Below are positions 45,401 through 55,304 of a stretch of DNA of 64,000 bases, piece by piece (within the stretch, counting starts at the first letter, position 1; each line of letters starts with the position of its first letter). The stretch lies in assembly GCF_014651235.1 (NCBI RefSeq), contig NZ_BMWM01000001.1:178212-242211 (forward strand), given 5' to 3'. The notes under the pieces were generated by a model that did not search any database, was not told the DNA's origin, and saw nothing but the letters and a program-made list of their open reading frames with translations. The translations under genes and the position numbers were made by a program. This DNA is from Leuconostoc lactis KCTC 3528 = DSM 20202 (GTDB lineage Bacteria; Bacillota; Bacilli; Lactobacillales; Lactobacillaceae).

Positions 45401-45989
45401 ACATCGTGATATGTGATTCAATCCATGACCAAACTTGGTCTTTACCGTACTTCGTTTCTGATGAGAAGAATAAGAAATCACTATCTTCTTCGTCAAATCC
45501 TAACGTGCGCTTAATATTGGCTTCGTATTTGTTAAACTTACTTTTTGAAATTTTATCGGCCTTTGTTGCCACAACCAAAACCGGAATATTATAGTAGTGT
45601 AACCACTCATACATCGCAATATCATCCGTACTAGGATCATGGCGGGCATCAACTAAGCTAATCACACCACGCAATTGCTTACGCGACGTGATATATTCCT
45701 CAATCATCTGACCAAAAGCTTCACGTTGCTTCTTGGACACTTTGGCATAGCCGTACCCAGGCACGTCGACGAAATACAGTTGGTCTTCGACATTATAAAA
45801 ATTAAGCGTTTGCGTCTTACCTGGCTGTGACGACGTGCGGGCAAAATTTTTACGCTGAATCAACGTATTTGTCAAAGATGACTTACCGACATTTGAGCGA
45901 CCAACTAAAGCAATTTCCGGCTTACCATCCGTTGGGTATTGGGCGGCTGACACCGCACTCATGACCATTTCAACATTGTGTACATCCAT
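45399..45989 (-). CDS. engB: Ribosome biogenesis GTPase YsxC/EngB
   Basis: 196 residues. G1 [13 protein letters not shown]3 [11 protein letters not shown]4 TKADK. Essential 50S assembly GTPase. Two bases after clpX, the usual partner. Confidence 0.97.
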   Translation of the reverse strand: MDVHNVEMVMSAVSAAQYPTDGKPEIALVGRSNVGKSSLTNTLIQRKNFARTSSQPGKTQTLNFYNVEDQLYFVDVPGYGYAKVSKKQREAFGQMIEEYITSRKQLRGVISLVDARHDPSTDDIAMYEWLHYYNIPVLVVATKADKISKSKFNKYEANIKRTLGFDEEDSDFLFFSSETKYGKDQVWSWIESHITM

Positions 45990-45991
45990 GA

Positions 45992-47239
45992 TTAGTCCAC
46001 CTTCTTCAAATGCAATTCTGGTTGCGCGCCATCCAACACTGAGGCCTTGGTAATAACAACTTTTGCCACATCGTCACGACTTGGAATATCAAACATCACA
46101 TCTTTCATGACGTGTTCAATAATTGAACGCAACCCACGTGCACCAGTATGCCGCTTAATAGCCAATTCAGCCATCGCTTCTAACGCATCTGGTTGGAATT
46201 CTAGTGCCACATCATCTAAGCCCAAAAGTGCTTGGTATTGCTTAATCAAGGCGTTTTTTGGTTCTGTTAAAATGCGCACCAAATCAGACACCGTCAATTC
46301 ATCCAAAACCGTCACAATTGGCAAGCGACCAATAAATTCTGGAATCAAACCAAACTTGATTAAGTCTTCTGGTTGCACATATTTGAGAATATTGTCATCG
46401 TCCAACGCTGCGGCATTTTCATTAGCATGCGAGCCAAAGCCAATCACACGTTCACCCAAACGTTCCTTGATAATCGTATCAATCCCAGCAAATGCCCCAC
46501 CAACAATAAACAAAATGTTAGTTGTATCGACTTGAATCAATTCTTGTTGCGGATGCTTACGCCCACCTTGAGGTGGCACACTGGCAATCGTGCCTTCAAG
46601 CATCTTTAGCAAAGCCTGTTGCACCCCTTCACCTGACACATCACGCGTAATCGACACATTTTCTGACTTTTTGGCAATCTTGTCAATTTCATCCACGTAA
46701 ATGATACCACGTTGAGCAGCCTCAATATCAAAGTTAGCAGCTTGGAGCAACTTCAAAATAATATTTTCAACGTCTTCACCGACATAACCGGCTTCCGTCA
46801 AGGTTGTGGCATCCGCAATAGCGAATGGGACGTTCAAAATGCGCGCCAAACTTTGGGCCAAATACGTCTTTCCTGAACCAGTTGGCCCAATCAAAGCAAT
46901 ATTTGACTTTTGCAATTCAACATCAGTCGTGGGCGCAAAGTGTTCATTAATGCGCTTATAGTGATTATAAACCGCCACGGCCAATGTCTTCTTCGCATCT
47001 TCTTGACCAATAACATAATCATTTAATTGTGCCACAATTTCATGTGGGGTAGGCAATGACAAAGCGGTAACTGCTTGTTCAACCGTCAATTCTTCATTGA
47101 TAATATTTTGAGCCAAAGCCACACATTCATTACAAATATAAATACCGTTTGGCCCAGCGACAATATTGTTGACTTCACTCGCAGATTTGCCACAAAAACT
47201 ACAATAAATTTCTTCTTCAAAACCTGGTGTCTGTGCCAT
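45992..47239 (-). CDS. clpX: ATP-dependent protease ATPase subunit ClpX
   Basis: 415 residues. Zinc domain CSFCGK...CNEC, Walker [13 protein letters not shown], Walker [11 protein letters not shown], ClpP-docking IGFG (in RVIGFGSH), sensor II GARGLR. Unfolds substrates for ClpP. SD AAAGGA seven bases upstream. Follows tig, but a terminator lies between. Confidence 0.98.
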   Translation of the reverse strand: MAQTPGFEEEIYCSFCGKSASEVNNIVAGPNGIYICNECVALAQNIINEELTVEQAVTALSLPTPHEIVAQLNDYVIGQEDAKKTLAVAVYNHYKRINEHFAPTTDVELQKSNIALIGPTGSGKTYLAQSLARILNVPFAIADATTLTEAGYVGEDVENIILKLLQAANFDIEAAQRGIIYVDEIDKIAKKSENVSITRDVSGEGVQQALLKMLEGTIASVPPQGGRKHPQQELIQVDTTNILFIVGGAFAGIDTIIKERLGERVIGFGSHANENAAALDDDNILKYVQPEDLIKFGLIPEFIGRLPIVTVLDELTVSDLVRILTEPKNALIKQYQALLGLDDVALEFQPDALEAMAELAIKRHTGARGLRSIIEHVMKDVMFDIPSRDDVAKVVITKASVLDGAQPELHLKKVD

Positions 47240-47372
47240 ATTTTTTCCTTTAAATATAATCGTTCAAAACAATTTTTAACCAATTGTCAATACTATCTAT
47301 TTTAACAGATTAGTCGTGACAGCATGACTTAAATCCATAGACTTTTAGCTCACCTTGTCAACGCGACAAAAT

Positions 47373-47395
47373 AAAAAAGCCCTGTGGGCTTTTTT
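47373..47395 (-). terminator. Terminator of tig
   Basis: 10-bp stem (47373-47382 with 47386-47395), TGT loop, T6. Confidence 0.88.
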
Positions 47396-47401
47396 AAAGG
47401 C

Positions 47402-48697
47402 TTACTTTGCCTTTGCAGAGTCAGTAATCTTCTTGATTACTTCACGCATTGCAATGTCATGCTTCAACAATGAATCTGACAATGTGGCACGGATTTGTGC
47501 TGGATCCATGTTGTATTGTGCAGCCAAGTTGTTCACTTCTTCAGTGATTTGTTCTTCAGTTGGGTCGATGCCTTCAGCCTTCACAATGGCTTCAAGTACC
47601 AAGTTTGTCTTGACACGTGTTGCAGCACCTTCTTCGAATTGCTTGTGCAAGTCATCTTCAGTTTGACCTGAGATTTGGAAGAACATGTCACGTGAAATAC
47701 CTTGTTGTTGCAATTGACCCAAGTATTGGTCGATTTGACGATGTACGTCTTCTTCAATCATTGCTTCAGGAATTTCATCGCCATCAACTGATGCGTTTTC
47801 AACAGCCTTTGTGATGACAGCATCTTCAAAGGCAGCTTGTGCAGCTTCAGCCTTTTGTTCTGACAACTTTTGACGTGTCTTTTCCTTCAATTCAGCTAAT
47901 GTTTCAACTTCTTCGTCAACATCCTTGGCGAATTCGTCGTCCAATTCAGGCAATTCCTTACGCTTCAATTCGTGAATCTTCACTTCAAACAAAGCGTCCT
48001 TACCAGCTAAGTCAGCAGCTTGATATTCTTCAGGGAATGTCACATGAACATCCACTTCTTCACCAGCTGTGTGACCAACCAATTGGTCTTCAAAGCCAGG
48101 AATGAATTGACCTGAACCCAAAGTCAAGGCGAAGTCGTTAGCTTGGCCACCAGCAAAGTGGTCGCCATCAACTGAGCCATCAAAGTCGATCACAACTGTG
48201 TCGCCGTTTTCAGCCTTAACGTCAGCTTCTTGCAAAACAAGTTCAGCTTGACCTTCTTGCAAACGCTTGATTTCAGCATCCACATCAGCATCTGAAACTT
48301 CTGTGTCGGCTGCTTCAACTTCAAGGTTCAAGTAGTCACCCAACTCGATAGCAGGCGCAGTTGTCACTTCAGCCTTCAATTGCCAAGCTTCACCCTTGTT
48401 CATTGAAACGGGTTCGATGTTTGGACGACCAACTGGTGTAATACCAGCTTCTTCAATGGCAGCTTCATAAGCAGCTGGCAAGATAATGTCCATTGCTTCT
48501 TGATACAAAGCTTCTTCACCAAACTTTGAGAAGAACAATGCCTTTGTTACCTTACCCTTACGGAAACCAGGGACTGAAACTTGATTCTTGTTGCGTTGGA
48601 AAGCTTGTTCCAAACCTTCTTCAACTTGTGCGCGTGAAATTTCAAATTCTAATGTGCCTTGGTTCTTTTGATCCGCAGCTGGTGTCCAGTTAGACAT
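47402..48697 (-). CDS. tig: Trigger factor
   Basis: 431 residues: ribosome-binding domain with VPGFRKGKV, FKBP-type PPIase (GDTVVIDFDGSVDG), and a long helical chaperone domain. Binds nascent chains. SD TTGGAGG seven bases upstream. Codon use is strongly biased, as expected for high expression. Confidence 0.98.
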   Translation of the reverse strand: MSNWTPAADQKNQGTLEFEISRAQVEEGLEQAFQRNKNQVSVPGFRKGKVTKALFFSKFGEEALYQEAMDIILPAAYEAAIEEAGITPVGRPNIEPVSMNKGEAWQLKAEVTTAPAIELGDYLNLEVEAADTEVSDADVDAEIKRLQEGQAELVLQEADVKAENGDTVVIDFDGSVDGDHFAGGQANDFALTLGSGQFIPGFEDQLVGHTAGEEVDVHVTFPEEYQAADLAGKDALFEVKIHELKRKELPELDDEFAKDVDEEVETLAELKEKTRQKLSEQKAEAAQAAFEDAVITKAVENASVDGDEIPEAMIEEDVHRQIDQYLGQLQQQGISRDMFFQISGQTEDDLHKQFEEGAATRVKTNLVLEAIVKAEGIDPTEEQITEEVNNLAAQYNMDPAQIRATLSDSLLKHDIAMREVIKKITDSAKAK

Positions 48698-48730
48698 GAT
48701 ACGTCCTCCAAATGTTTTAAATACTTATTA

Positions 48731-48759
48731 ATTTTAGCTTAAAAACCAGTAAATCACAA
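48731..48759 (-). promoter_or_regulatory. Promoter of tig
   Basis: TTGTGA (48759-48754), 17 bases, TAAAAT (48736-48731) on the minus strand. The -35 overlaps the stop of the permease gene. Confidence 0.7.
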
Positions 48760-50103
48760 CATTTTTGTCTGATTTCTAGAAACTGCGACATAAACAACGG
48801 CCGCAAAAATCATCGTGAGCCAATTTGAGCCAACCGTTTGGACAACAACCGGTACCTGTTGTAACACAAAGTAGCACCCCATACTCAAAGCCCACACGAT
48901 ATAAGCACGGAGATTGAAGCCACCCGTATACCAATAAGTTTTCCCTTGATTAAAGGCCGTTCGGTCGTAATTTTGCTTTTGAACAATGAAGAAGTCCGCC
49001 AATAAAATGGCAATTTCAGGTCCCAAAACCATCCCAATTAAATCTAAGAACCAGATAAATGTCTCAATGAAACCACCGACAATAAACGGAATAAAACTCA
49101 TCAGTGTTGCCACAATGGTGACTAACCATAGACTTGGGGTGAGTTTTAATTTAGGCACAATATTGTTTAGGGCCGATCCAGCCGCCATTAAGTTAACCGC
49201 ATTAGCTGTCGTTGAGGTCAACATGATGACGATTAAAGCCAAGGCACCAAGCCCAAGTTTAGCTGCTACCGTTGATGGATCTGAACTATTGGGATCAAAC
49301 ACTTGCGTCCAAACAGCGGCCGCAATGGTCGTCATCGACCCAACAATAGCAAACCAATACAACCCAATTGTTGCGCCCAAAAATGGGGCCGTTGTTGCCG
49401 CCGATTTTTTATCAGCAAAGCGCGTGAAGTCAGCACCCGCCGTCACCCAAGCCAAGTTAAAGGCAGCAAAGACATCTAAGGCTTTCCCAAATGGCAAATG
49501 GGCAGCTGATGGCGCCGTCCAAGTCATAATTTTTGACAAAGGTACTTCTTGCAACACCACAACAGTTTCCCAAATCACGAGTAAGATGACCAACACCATC
49601 CCCACCCGTTCAATCAAACGAACTGAACGTTGCCCCAGTGAAATCGAAATTAAGTGCAACACGCCCATCACCGCTACCCCAATGAGCATCCCTTTCAGCC
49701 CACCTGGCTTAAAGTGTGCGGTACCAAACATGTTGCTCAGCAAATAGCTCACAGAAATGGCAGCAATGTAAGTATTAACAGCTGCCCACCCCATAAACTG
49801 AATCACATTAATCAACGATGGTCCAATTGATCCCCGTAAACCAAAGGCCGGCCGCATCAAATTCATCGTTGAGGCGCGCATTTTGTAGCCCATGTAGCCC
49901 ACTAACGCCAAAAAAAGATAAGCCAGCGGCCCTGAAATTAAAATCACGCCAAGTGCTCCAGCAAAACCTAACGCTGCTAAAACACCGCCCATATACCAGG
50001 TGCCATTATTGGCATTGGCCCCAATCCACGTTGCCAATTGATCCCAAAAACCCATTTGTGCCACGTGTTGTTCTGCCTTATTCCCTGCCCGTTGCGCTAC
50101 CAT
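48754..50103 (-). CDS. NCS1-family nucleobase/cation permease
   Basis: 449 residues from ATG 50103, with GGAGG five bases upstream. Twelve helices and a CodB-like layout (GANANNGTWYMGG, VTAGADFTRFADK, GPEIAILLADFFIV). NCS1 carriers import cytosine, purines, allantoin, hydantoins or pyridoxine with H+ or Na+. The substrate cannot be read. It lies downstream of nadR, but a terminator separates them; a role with a nicotinate-like substrate is only a guess. Confidence 0.82.
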   Translation of the reverse strand: MVAQRAGNKAEQHVAQMGFWDQLATWIGANANNGTWYMGGVLAALGFAGALGVILISGPLAYLFLALVGYMGYKMRASTMNLMRPAFGLRGSIGPSLINVIQFMGWAAVNTYIAAISVSYLLSNMFGTAHFKPGGLKGMLIGVAVMGVLHLISISLGQRSVRLIERVGMVLVILLVIWETVVVLQEVPLSKIMTWTAPSAAHLPFGKALDVFAAFNLAWVTAGADFTRFADKKSAATTAPFLGATIGLYWFAIVGSMTTIAAAVWTQVFDPNSSDPSTVAAKLGLGALALIVIMLTSTTANAVNLMAAGSALNNIVPKLKLTPSLWLVTIVATLMSFIPFIVGGFIETFIWFLDLIGMVLGPEIAILLADFFIVQKQNYDRTAFNQGKTYWYTGGFNLRAYIVWALSMGCYFVLQQVPVVVQTVGSNWLTMIFAAVVYVAVSRNQTKML

Positions 50104-50182
50104 ACTCGCCTCCATTACATTGCATTTTAGTCTTTATCATATCAAAATCTGAACAGACGATGTTGTCTTTTTTGGCATAAAA

Positions 50183-50201
50183 AAACCAACAGGGTTGGTT
50201 T
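50183..50201 (-). terminator. Terminator at the nadR stop
   Basis: Eight-bp stem (AAACCAAC/GTTGGTTT, 50183-50190 with 50194-50201), short loop, minus-strand T run. Overlaps the stop codon. Confidence 0.75.
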
Positions 50202-51345
50202 ACTCTAAATGTTTGATATTGAAACCTGTTCTTTCTTGAATGGCATCTAAGGCTTGTAAGTAACGCGCATAGTAACCATACGGGTCATCACTATCCCCTT
50301 TGGCATCCAGTAAGACCACTTTATCCATAAAGCCATACTCATCAATAACGCGCATCAACGCGTGGTGGAACGCCCAACGTGAGGCTTCGTCTGCTGTTGA
50401 CATATTACGAAAACCATCATCAACGTAAGGTGTGACTGGTGGAATGACCAAAATCAAATCAATTTGTTCTTCACTAATCGTATTATCAAACAACGGTTGC
50501 AGCTGCGCCCGATCGGCTTCGTCCAACCACATGTCAGCATATACTTTCGTCACCATCGCATCCGTATCAAAAATCGTTAACCCGTTATTGGCCGGCGAAT
50601 TGATTTCACGCGAATTCGCATCATATTGGCCTTGAATCAGCCGAATATAATCCTTCACAATTAACTCATCATCGCTCACATTTGATCGTTCTTGATATTC
50701 TCGGGCGTATTCCTCTGAAAACGGTGAATTACTCGTCCGCGCCAAGCGGCGAACCAAAGTTGATTTACCGGTTGAGGCCGACCCCATAACCGTCACTTTT
50801 TTGGTAAAATGCCGACGGAAAACACGGTTAATATAATCCCAGTTGGCAATCGGATCCTTACGAATTTCTGTCGCTGAAATTTTTAAAACAGTACGATCCA
50901 TCAAACTGACCTTAAATTGACCAGTTTGGGGTAAGCGCTTTTCCAATTCTACTTTATAATCTGGTTCACCAGTATAGAACGTAATCTTAGCATCTTGATT
51001 CACAATATTACGCTTCACTGTGGCCACTAAAGTGCGCGTCCACTCATCCCAGCCATCAGGCATTTGGGGCATATTGTCTTCATTAATGTAATCAATTTTA
51101 ATGTCTGATTCATCACTAAAAGCTTCGCGTAAATAACGAAATCTTTTTTCAACGGGTAAGCCCATCTGATCACCACGATCACCAGTATAACCCGACGCAA
51201 TCACCACCACGCCATCATTCAATGCCGCAGCCTTATAGATTTCTGCTTGATGACCCACGTGCATCGGTGCCAAAGTACCAAAAAAAACGCCGATATTATT
51301 GCCTTCAAGATCATCCTTATAAAGATTTCCTGCAAAAGTCCTCAT
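50200..51345 (-). CDS. nadR: Bifunctional NMN adenylyltransferase/ribosylnicotinamide kinase
   Basis: 381 residues. N-terminal nucleotidyltransferase (GVFFGTLAPMHVGHQ, ISATEIRKDP) and C-terminal kinase with Walker A GSASTGKST and EYAREY. The DNA-binding helix-turn-helix of enterobacterial NadR is absent. It makes NMN from nicotinamide riboside and then NAD. No PnuC gene is in the window. Weak SD AAGAG. Confidence 0.94.
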   Translation of the reverse strand: MRTFAGNLYKDDLEGNNIGVFFGTLAPMHVGHQAEIYKAAALNDGVVVIASGYTGDRGDQMGLPVEKRFRYLREAFSDESDIKIDYINEDNMPQMPDGWDEWTRTLVATVKRNIVNQDAKITFYTGEPDYKVELEKRLPQTGQFKVSLMDRTVLKISATEIRKDPIANWDYINRVFRRHFTKKVTVMGSASTGKSTLVRRLARTSNSPFSEEYAREYQERSNVSDDELIVKDYIRLIQGQYDANSREINSPANNGLTIFDTDAMVTKVYADMWLDEADRAQLQPLFDNTISEEQIDLILVIPPVTPYVDDGFRNMSTADEASRWAFHHALMRVIDEYGFMDKVVLLDAKGDSDDPYGYYARYLQALDAIQERTGFNIKHLE

Positions 51346-51459
51346 GCTCTTTAACGTGACACGCTGTTGTTCAGTAACCGAAACGAATTAGCGTCCCACC
51401 CTCACTTTCTTTTCTGTCAATCTAGTACCTCATGACACAACATGCAATACTTGTCATCA

Positions 51460-51488
51460 ATTATAACAAGTTCCCTGCAACACGCCAA
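51460..51488 (-). promoter_or_regulatory. Promoter of nadR
   Basis: TTGGCG (51488-51483), 17 bases, TATAAT (51465-51460) on the minus strand. It leaves a leader of about 105 bases, longer than needed and without obvious terminator. Confidence 0.7.
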
Positions 51489-51528
51489 CTGTACCAAGAT
51501 GTCATCCCTAAGTACTTGTTGGCTTAGG

Positions 51529-52200
51529 TTAGACGTCACGTTGTTGCGCTTTAAACCACGTCTGTGCCGCTTGGAGTTCCGCATTTGTAAGATTGTGCGA
51601 ACCGTCAGTTTGAAAAATTGACAGATCTGCCCCTGCCTGATGTAAATTATCACGCATGGCGGCAAAGTTTTGTGGCGAAATCAACGGATCCTGGGTGCCA
51701 TAACTCAAAAATACTGGTGTGCCGTCTAAATTTTGTGGTGCGGTAATCGCAGCGACTTGCATGGCATGTAATGCCATCACCTGTTGAAATGGCACTTGTG
51801 GCTGCGTTAACAAGGCATGAACTGCAATGTTAGCGCCATTAGAAAATCCAACAGCAGTCATATCGGCGATGTTTAACCGATACCGTTCAGCCAAACCAGT
51901 AATTGCCGCCACAAGCCATTGCGTTTCCTCAGCCAAAGAGACTAAATCAAATACGCCAACGGCTTGTCGTTTGAAATAGCGATAATAACCATTTTCAACA
52001 ACTCGGCCACGAATCGCTAAAATTGGATGCTCCGGTGCCAAAAACTGGGCCACTTCAATTAAAGTCGTTTCATCCCCACCTGTCCCATGTAATAACACAA
52101 GCGGCGAGCGCTTCCGGTCACCCGAAATAAATAAATGCCGCACTTGGTCCAAATCAGATGGTGATAGAGGCTGGCTGTTCGTCATATTTTGTTCATGCAT
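51529..52200 (-). CDS. Alpha/beta hydrolase, carboxylesterase type (MhqD-like)
   Basis: 223 residues. Oxyanion motif LLHGTGGDE, nucleophile elbow GFSNG, acid in YGTQDPLIS and His in GSHNLT complete a triad. Length and motifs match MhqD of the methylhydroquinone-responsive mhqNOD set. 33 bases downstream of the dioxygenase gene; SD AAGGA. Confidence 0.85.
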   Translation of the reverse strand: MHEQNMTNSQPLSPSDLDQVRHLFISGDRKRSPLVLLHGTGGDETTLIEVAQFLAPEHPILAIRGRVVENGYYRYFKRQAVGVFDLVSLAEETQWLVAAITGLAERYRLNIADMTAVGFSNGANIAVHALLTQPQVPFQQVMALHAMQVAAITAPQNLDGTPVFLSYGTQDPLISPQNFAAMRDNLHQAGADLSIFQTDGSHNLTNAELQAAQTWFKAQQRDV

Positions 52201-52233
52201 AAAGTTTCATCCTTGTGCTTGTCTGCGATTCAC

Positions 52234-53208
52234 TCAGGATTTTGGTGAATTAAAGTTCACCAAATGTGCTTCAATGTCAGCGCGCTGTGATTCCAAAAAT
52301 GGCGGTAATTCAAGATGAATACCGGCTGTCTCATAGGTTTCATCAATCAGAAAACCTGGCCCATTTGTGGCTAATTCAAACAAAATGCCTGGCATTGGTC
52401 GGAAATATTCAGATTTAAAATAGAAACGATCAACCAGTCCAGAATCATGCATCCCCAGTTGTTGCAGACGATCAATCCAATATTTTAACGCGGCGTCATC
52501 ATCAACTGTAAACGCCAAATGGTGCACACTCCCATAACCTTGCGTCCCACTTGGAATAATGCGCGATAATTGGGTAATTACTTGGGCGCCGTATCCTCCA
52601 TTATCAAATTCATACAACGTATTATTGCCTGAAGTCGCAATTTTTTGTGCTGTCATGATTTTGGTTAACACAATGGTCATCGCTTGATCATCGTCAACAG
52701 TTACAAACGCCGGCCCCAAGCCGACAATGGCATGTTCTGGCGCCACAGTTGCCTGTTGCCAAGGTTGGTGGGCCTTGGTAACGGGATTTTGTCGTGGATT
52801 GGTCTCATCAGCAATCAGCGCATAACGTTGGCCATCAAAATCATAGAAATTAAGATAAGTGGCCCCAAAAAGGGTCACAGTTTGGTCATCATAACGAATG
52901 CCAAATTGCGTAAACCGCGCCCGCCAATAGTCAAATGATGCCAGGGTTGGCACGCGAAAAGTCGTGCGTGAAATTTCATTCGTCCCAAAAGTCGCTTTTT
53001 GAAGCCCTGCAAAATCAAAGAACGTCAAAATACTCCCTGCTTCGCCTTGATCATCTGAAAAATATAAGTGATAGGTATGGACATCATCTTGGTTAACGGT
53101 TTTTTTAATTAAATGTAACCCCAGTTGATTGGTAAAAAAATCCCAAATTTTAGGTGCACTGCTGGTAATGGCTGTGACATGATGAATGCCGCGAATTGTT
53201 GTTCCCAT
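52234..53208 (-). CDS. Glyoxalase-fold ring-cleaving dioxygenase (MhqO-like)
   Basis: 324 residues, two vicinal-oxygen-chelate halves. First His in GIHHVTAI, second in GSVHHLAFTV, acid in GILFELATNGPGF. MhqO-type proteins degrade hydroquinones and other thiol-reactive phenolics. First gene of a two-gene unit with the MhqD-like hydrolase, under a promoter preceded by overlapping palindromes. Confidence 0.87.
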   Translation of the reverse strand: MGTTIRGIHHVTAITSSAPKIWDFFTNQLGLHLIKKTVNQDDVHTYHLYFSDDQGEAGSILTFFDFAGLQKATFGTNEISRTTFRVPTLASFDYWRARFTQFGIRYDDQTVTLFGATYLNFYDFDGQRYALIADETNPRQNPVTKAHQPWQQATVAPEHAIVGLGPAFVTVDDDQAMTIVLTKIMTAQKIATSGNNTLYEFDNGGYGAQVITQLSRIIPSGTQGYGSVHHLAFTVDDDAALKYWIDRLQQLGMHDSGLVDRFYFKSEYFRPMPGILFELATNGPGFLIDETYETAGIHLELPPFLESQRADIEAHLVNFNSPKS

Positions 53209-53243
53209 AGGTATGCCCTACTTTCATAATCGTTATAGGCCTA

Positions 53244-53271
53244 ACTATACAGGAAAAAAGATCCATCGCAA
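53244..53271 (-). promoter_or_regulatory. Promoter of the mhqOD-like unit
   Basis: TTGCGA (53271-53266), 16 bases, TATAGT (53249-53244) on the minus strand. Confidence 0.6.
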
Positions 53272-53279
53272 GCAATATG

Positions 53280-53301
53280 CTTACTTTTTGTAAGTTTACA
53301 A
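53280..53301. promoter_or_regulatory. Candidate operator: two overlapping palindromes upstream of the mhqOD-like promoter
   Basis: CTTAC-5-GTAAG at 53280-53294 and TTGTAA-2-TTACAA at 53288-53301 share a half. They lie just upstream of the -35, a usual place for an activator or a MarR/HxlR-type redox regulator. No regulator gene is adjacent. Confidence 0.5.
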
Positions 53302-53325
53302 GCAACATGTTTTTAGCCACTAAAA

Positions 53326-53353
53326 AAGTACGTCAGTAATCACTGACGTACTT
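53326..53353 (-). terminator. Terminator of pepV
   Basis: 12-bp perfect stem (53326-53337 with 53342-53353), four-base loop, minus-strand T6. Confidence 0.88.
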
Positions 53354-53360
53354 CGGTTAC

Positions 53361-54776
53361 TTAATCTAAATTCGTAATTTCAGCAATGGCTTGCGCATAA
53401 ATGGCAATTGAACGATACAAATCATCCAATAGCGCAAATTCATTAACTTGATGCATTGTATCCGGTGAATCAGGGAACAAGGCCCCAAACGCCACACCAC
53501 GTGCCATCAAGCGGCCATAAGTCCCACCACCAATCACTTGGTCATGGGCTGGCAAACCAGTTTGATCATGATAAACACGTAGCAATGTTTCAACAATTGG
53601 ATCAGTTGGTGCAACATAGTGTGGTACTTGCGCGTGACCACCAATGGTTGGTGTCACATCCCAACCATTGAGTTGTGTGGCAAGACCAGCCACAATTTCA
53701 TCAGGCGTGATGCCATTTGGATAACGGAAGTTAAAGTTAATGAAGGCTTCTTGTCCAGCCACAAACTTTTGAATCCCAACGTTCATTGACAATGGCCCCA
53801 TGACATCATCCGTATAGTTCACACCAAACTTTTCACCAATTGTGTCTTGGTGAGCTGGTGTCCCTAGATAGGTCAAGAATGACTTGGCTGTGCCACCAAA
53901 GTCAAAGTTTTGCAAGAAATTGGCCAAATAAGTGCCGGCATTTTCACCCGTTTCAGGCATTGCCCCGTGCACTTGCTTACCATTCACGACAAACTTAATG
54001 TCATCACCATCAGATTCAGCACTACCAGAAATTTGTGGGTTAGCTGCCAAAAAGTCTTGGAAAGCGGCAACCATGGCTTCAGCTTGTGCTGTGACGACAG
54101 TCGCACGCGCAATACCAGGTACCATATTTGTCCGCAAACCTGCTTCAAAGGCCACTAACTTCACTGAGCCACCATTTGTCGCTTCATCCTTGATCAAAAC
54201 TTGGAAATTACCCTTTTCACCATTGATAATTGGGAATTCGGCATCTGGTGAGAAACCAAAGACTGGGGCTGGTTCCACTTCAAAGTAACGTGTCATGCCT
54301 GTCCAGTCATTTTCTTCATCTGTCCCAAAGATCAAACGTACACGGCGCTTCAAAGGTACTTTCAAATCAGACAAAATCTTGAACGCATAATAAGCAGCCA
54401 TTCCTGGTCCCTTATCATCTGAGGCGCCACGCGCAATGATTTTATCATCAGTAACAACTGGTACAAAGGGGTCTGTTTCCCAACCTTCACCAGCCGGCAT
54501 CACGTCGACGTGCGACAAAATTGCCACATATTCGTCAGCGTCTTTTGGCCCAATTTCAATGTAACCCACTAGGTTATCAATGTTTTTGGTTGTGAAACCG
54601 TCGCGTTCAGCGATCGCTAACATCTTCACAAGGGCATCTTTTGGTCCAGGACCAAGTGGTGCTTCTGGTGTTGCCTTTGAATCATCACGCACAGATTCAA
54701 CCGCCAACAAATCTTTTAAGTCTGTTATAAAATCATCTTGGCGTAAAGCCGTCTCGTGTTTCCAATCGATTGTCAT
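53361..54776 (-). CDS. pepV: Dipeptidase PepV
   Basis: 471 residues, M20 zinc family. Metal and catalytic residues in ILSHVDVMPAG, RGASDDKGPG and GTDEENDW; the lid domain lies between. Splits dipeptides in the cytoplasm, supplying amino acids including BCAAs. The SD AAAGG lies 12 bases from ATG, longer than usual. Confidence 0.95.
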   Translation of the reverse strand: MTIDWKHETALRQDDFITDLKDLLAVESVRDDSKATPEAPLGPGPKDALVKMLAIAERDGFTTKNIDNLVGYIEIGPKDADEYVAILSHVDVMPAGEGWETDPFVPVVTDDKIIARGASDDKGPGMAAYYAFKILSDLKVPLKRRVRLIFGTDEENDWTGMTRYFEVEPAPVFGFSPDAEFPIINGEKGNFQVLIKDEATNGGSVKLVAFEAGLRTNMVPGIARATVVTAQAEAMVAAFQDFLAANPQISGSAESDGDDIKFVVNGKQVHGAMPETGENAGTYLANFLQNFDFGGTAKSFLTYLGTPAHQDTIGEKFGVNYTDDVMGPLSMNVGIQKFVAGQEAFINFNFRYPNGITPDEIVAGLATQLNGWDVTPTIGGHAQVPHYVAPTDPIVETLLRVYHDQTGLPAHDQVIGGGTYGRLMARGVAFGALFPDSPDTMHQVNEFALLDDLYRSIAIYAQAIAEITNLD

Positions 54777-55080
54777 GAGTTTAAAAAACCTTTCAGTATG
54801 ATATACCTTATTATACTATTGTCAATGATTATAGCAAATTATTGATAGTTTCTGCATAGAAGCGTCATTGTTTTTTAATAAATATTTATTGCGCCAATAA
54901 TTGTCGTCCCTGATACCGCGTTTGTAAATGGCTGTTAAATCATTTAAAATGAAGGCAGTATGATTAGGTCAACGCGTCGATTTGGTTGGCCTAACACACG
55001 ATTAGTCGGTTCATTCATGGTTGTTTTAGTTTAACGAACAGCATTGAAAATCCAACAACGCGTCTGATCAGGGAGAAATT
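54777..55080. other. Gene-free stretch upstream of small membrane protein gene
   Basis: About 300 bases between the divergent pepV and the 56-residue gene. It holds a + strand promoter (54922-54950), then an untranslated leader of about 124 bases with two copies of AACGCGTC and TTGGTTGG/CCAACAA complementarity. No ORF with SD is seen except at its end. Confidence 0.6.
54922..54950 (+). promoter_or_regulatory. Promoter of the small membrane protein gene
   Basis: TTGTAA (54922-54927), 17 bases, TAAAAT (54945-54950); start near 54957. Confidence 0.65.
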
Positions 55081-55251
55081 ATGAAGAAATCAATTTTATA
55101 CACAACCATCTTTGCGATTATTTTAATGTTCGTATCACTTGTCAGTTGGATTTTGAAAGAAGATACCCTCGCGATCCTCACGGCTAATTTCGGCTTAGTA
55201 CTGTTAGCTGTCATGACGTTATGGGAAAATCGCAAAGATTTAACCCGCTAA
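55081..55251 (+). CDS. Small two-helix membrane protein
   Basis: 56 residues (MKKSILYTTIFAIILMFVSL then a second helix ILTANFGLVLLAVMTLW), ending ENRKDLTR. SD GGGAGA five bases before ATG. 53 bases upstream of nnrD and probably in the same transcript. No family recognised. Confidence 0.6.
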   Translation: MKKSILYTTIFAIILMFVSLVSWILKEDTLAILTANFGLVLLAVMTLWENRKDLTR

Positions 55252-55304
55252 GACAACCTTCATCTGTTTTTAACTGACAAAATTAAAACAATGAGGATTT
55301 GATT

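Noticed and set aside
48986..49747. 253-residue + strand ORF opposite the NCS1 permease
   Set aside because: Antisense shadow; low-complexity Ala/Lys/Pro composition, no SD, while the minus strand encodes a clear transporter.
51417..51665. 82-residue minus-strand ORF in the nadR upstream region
   Set aside because: Overlaps the hydrolase end out of frame; no SD and unusual composition.
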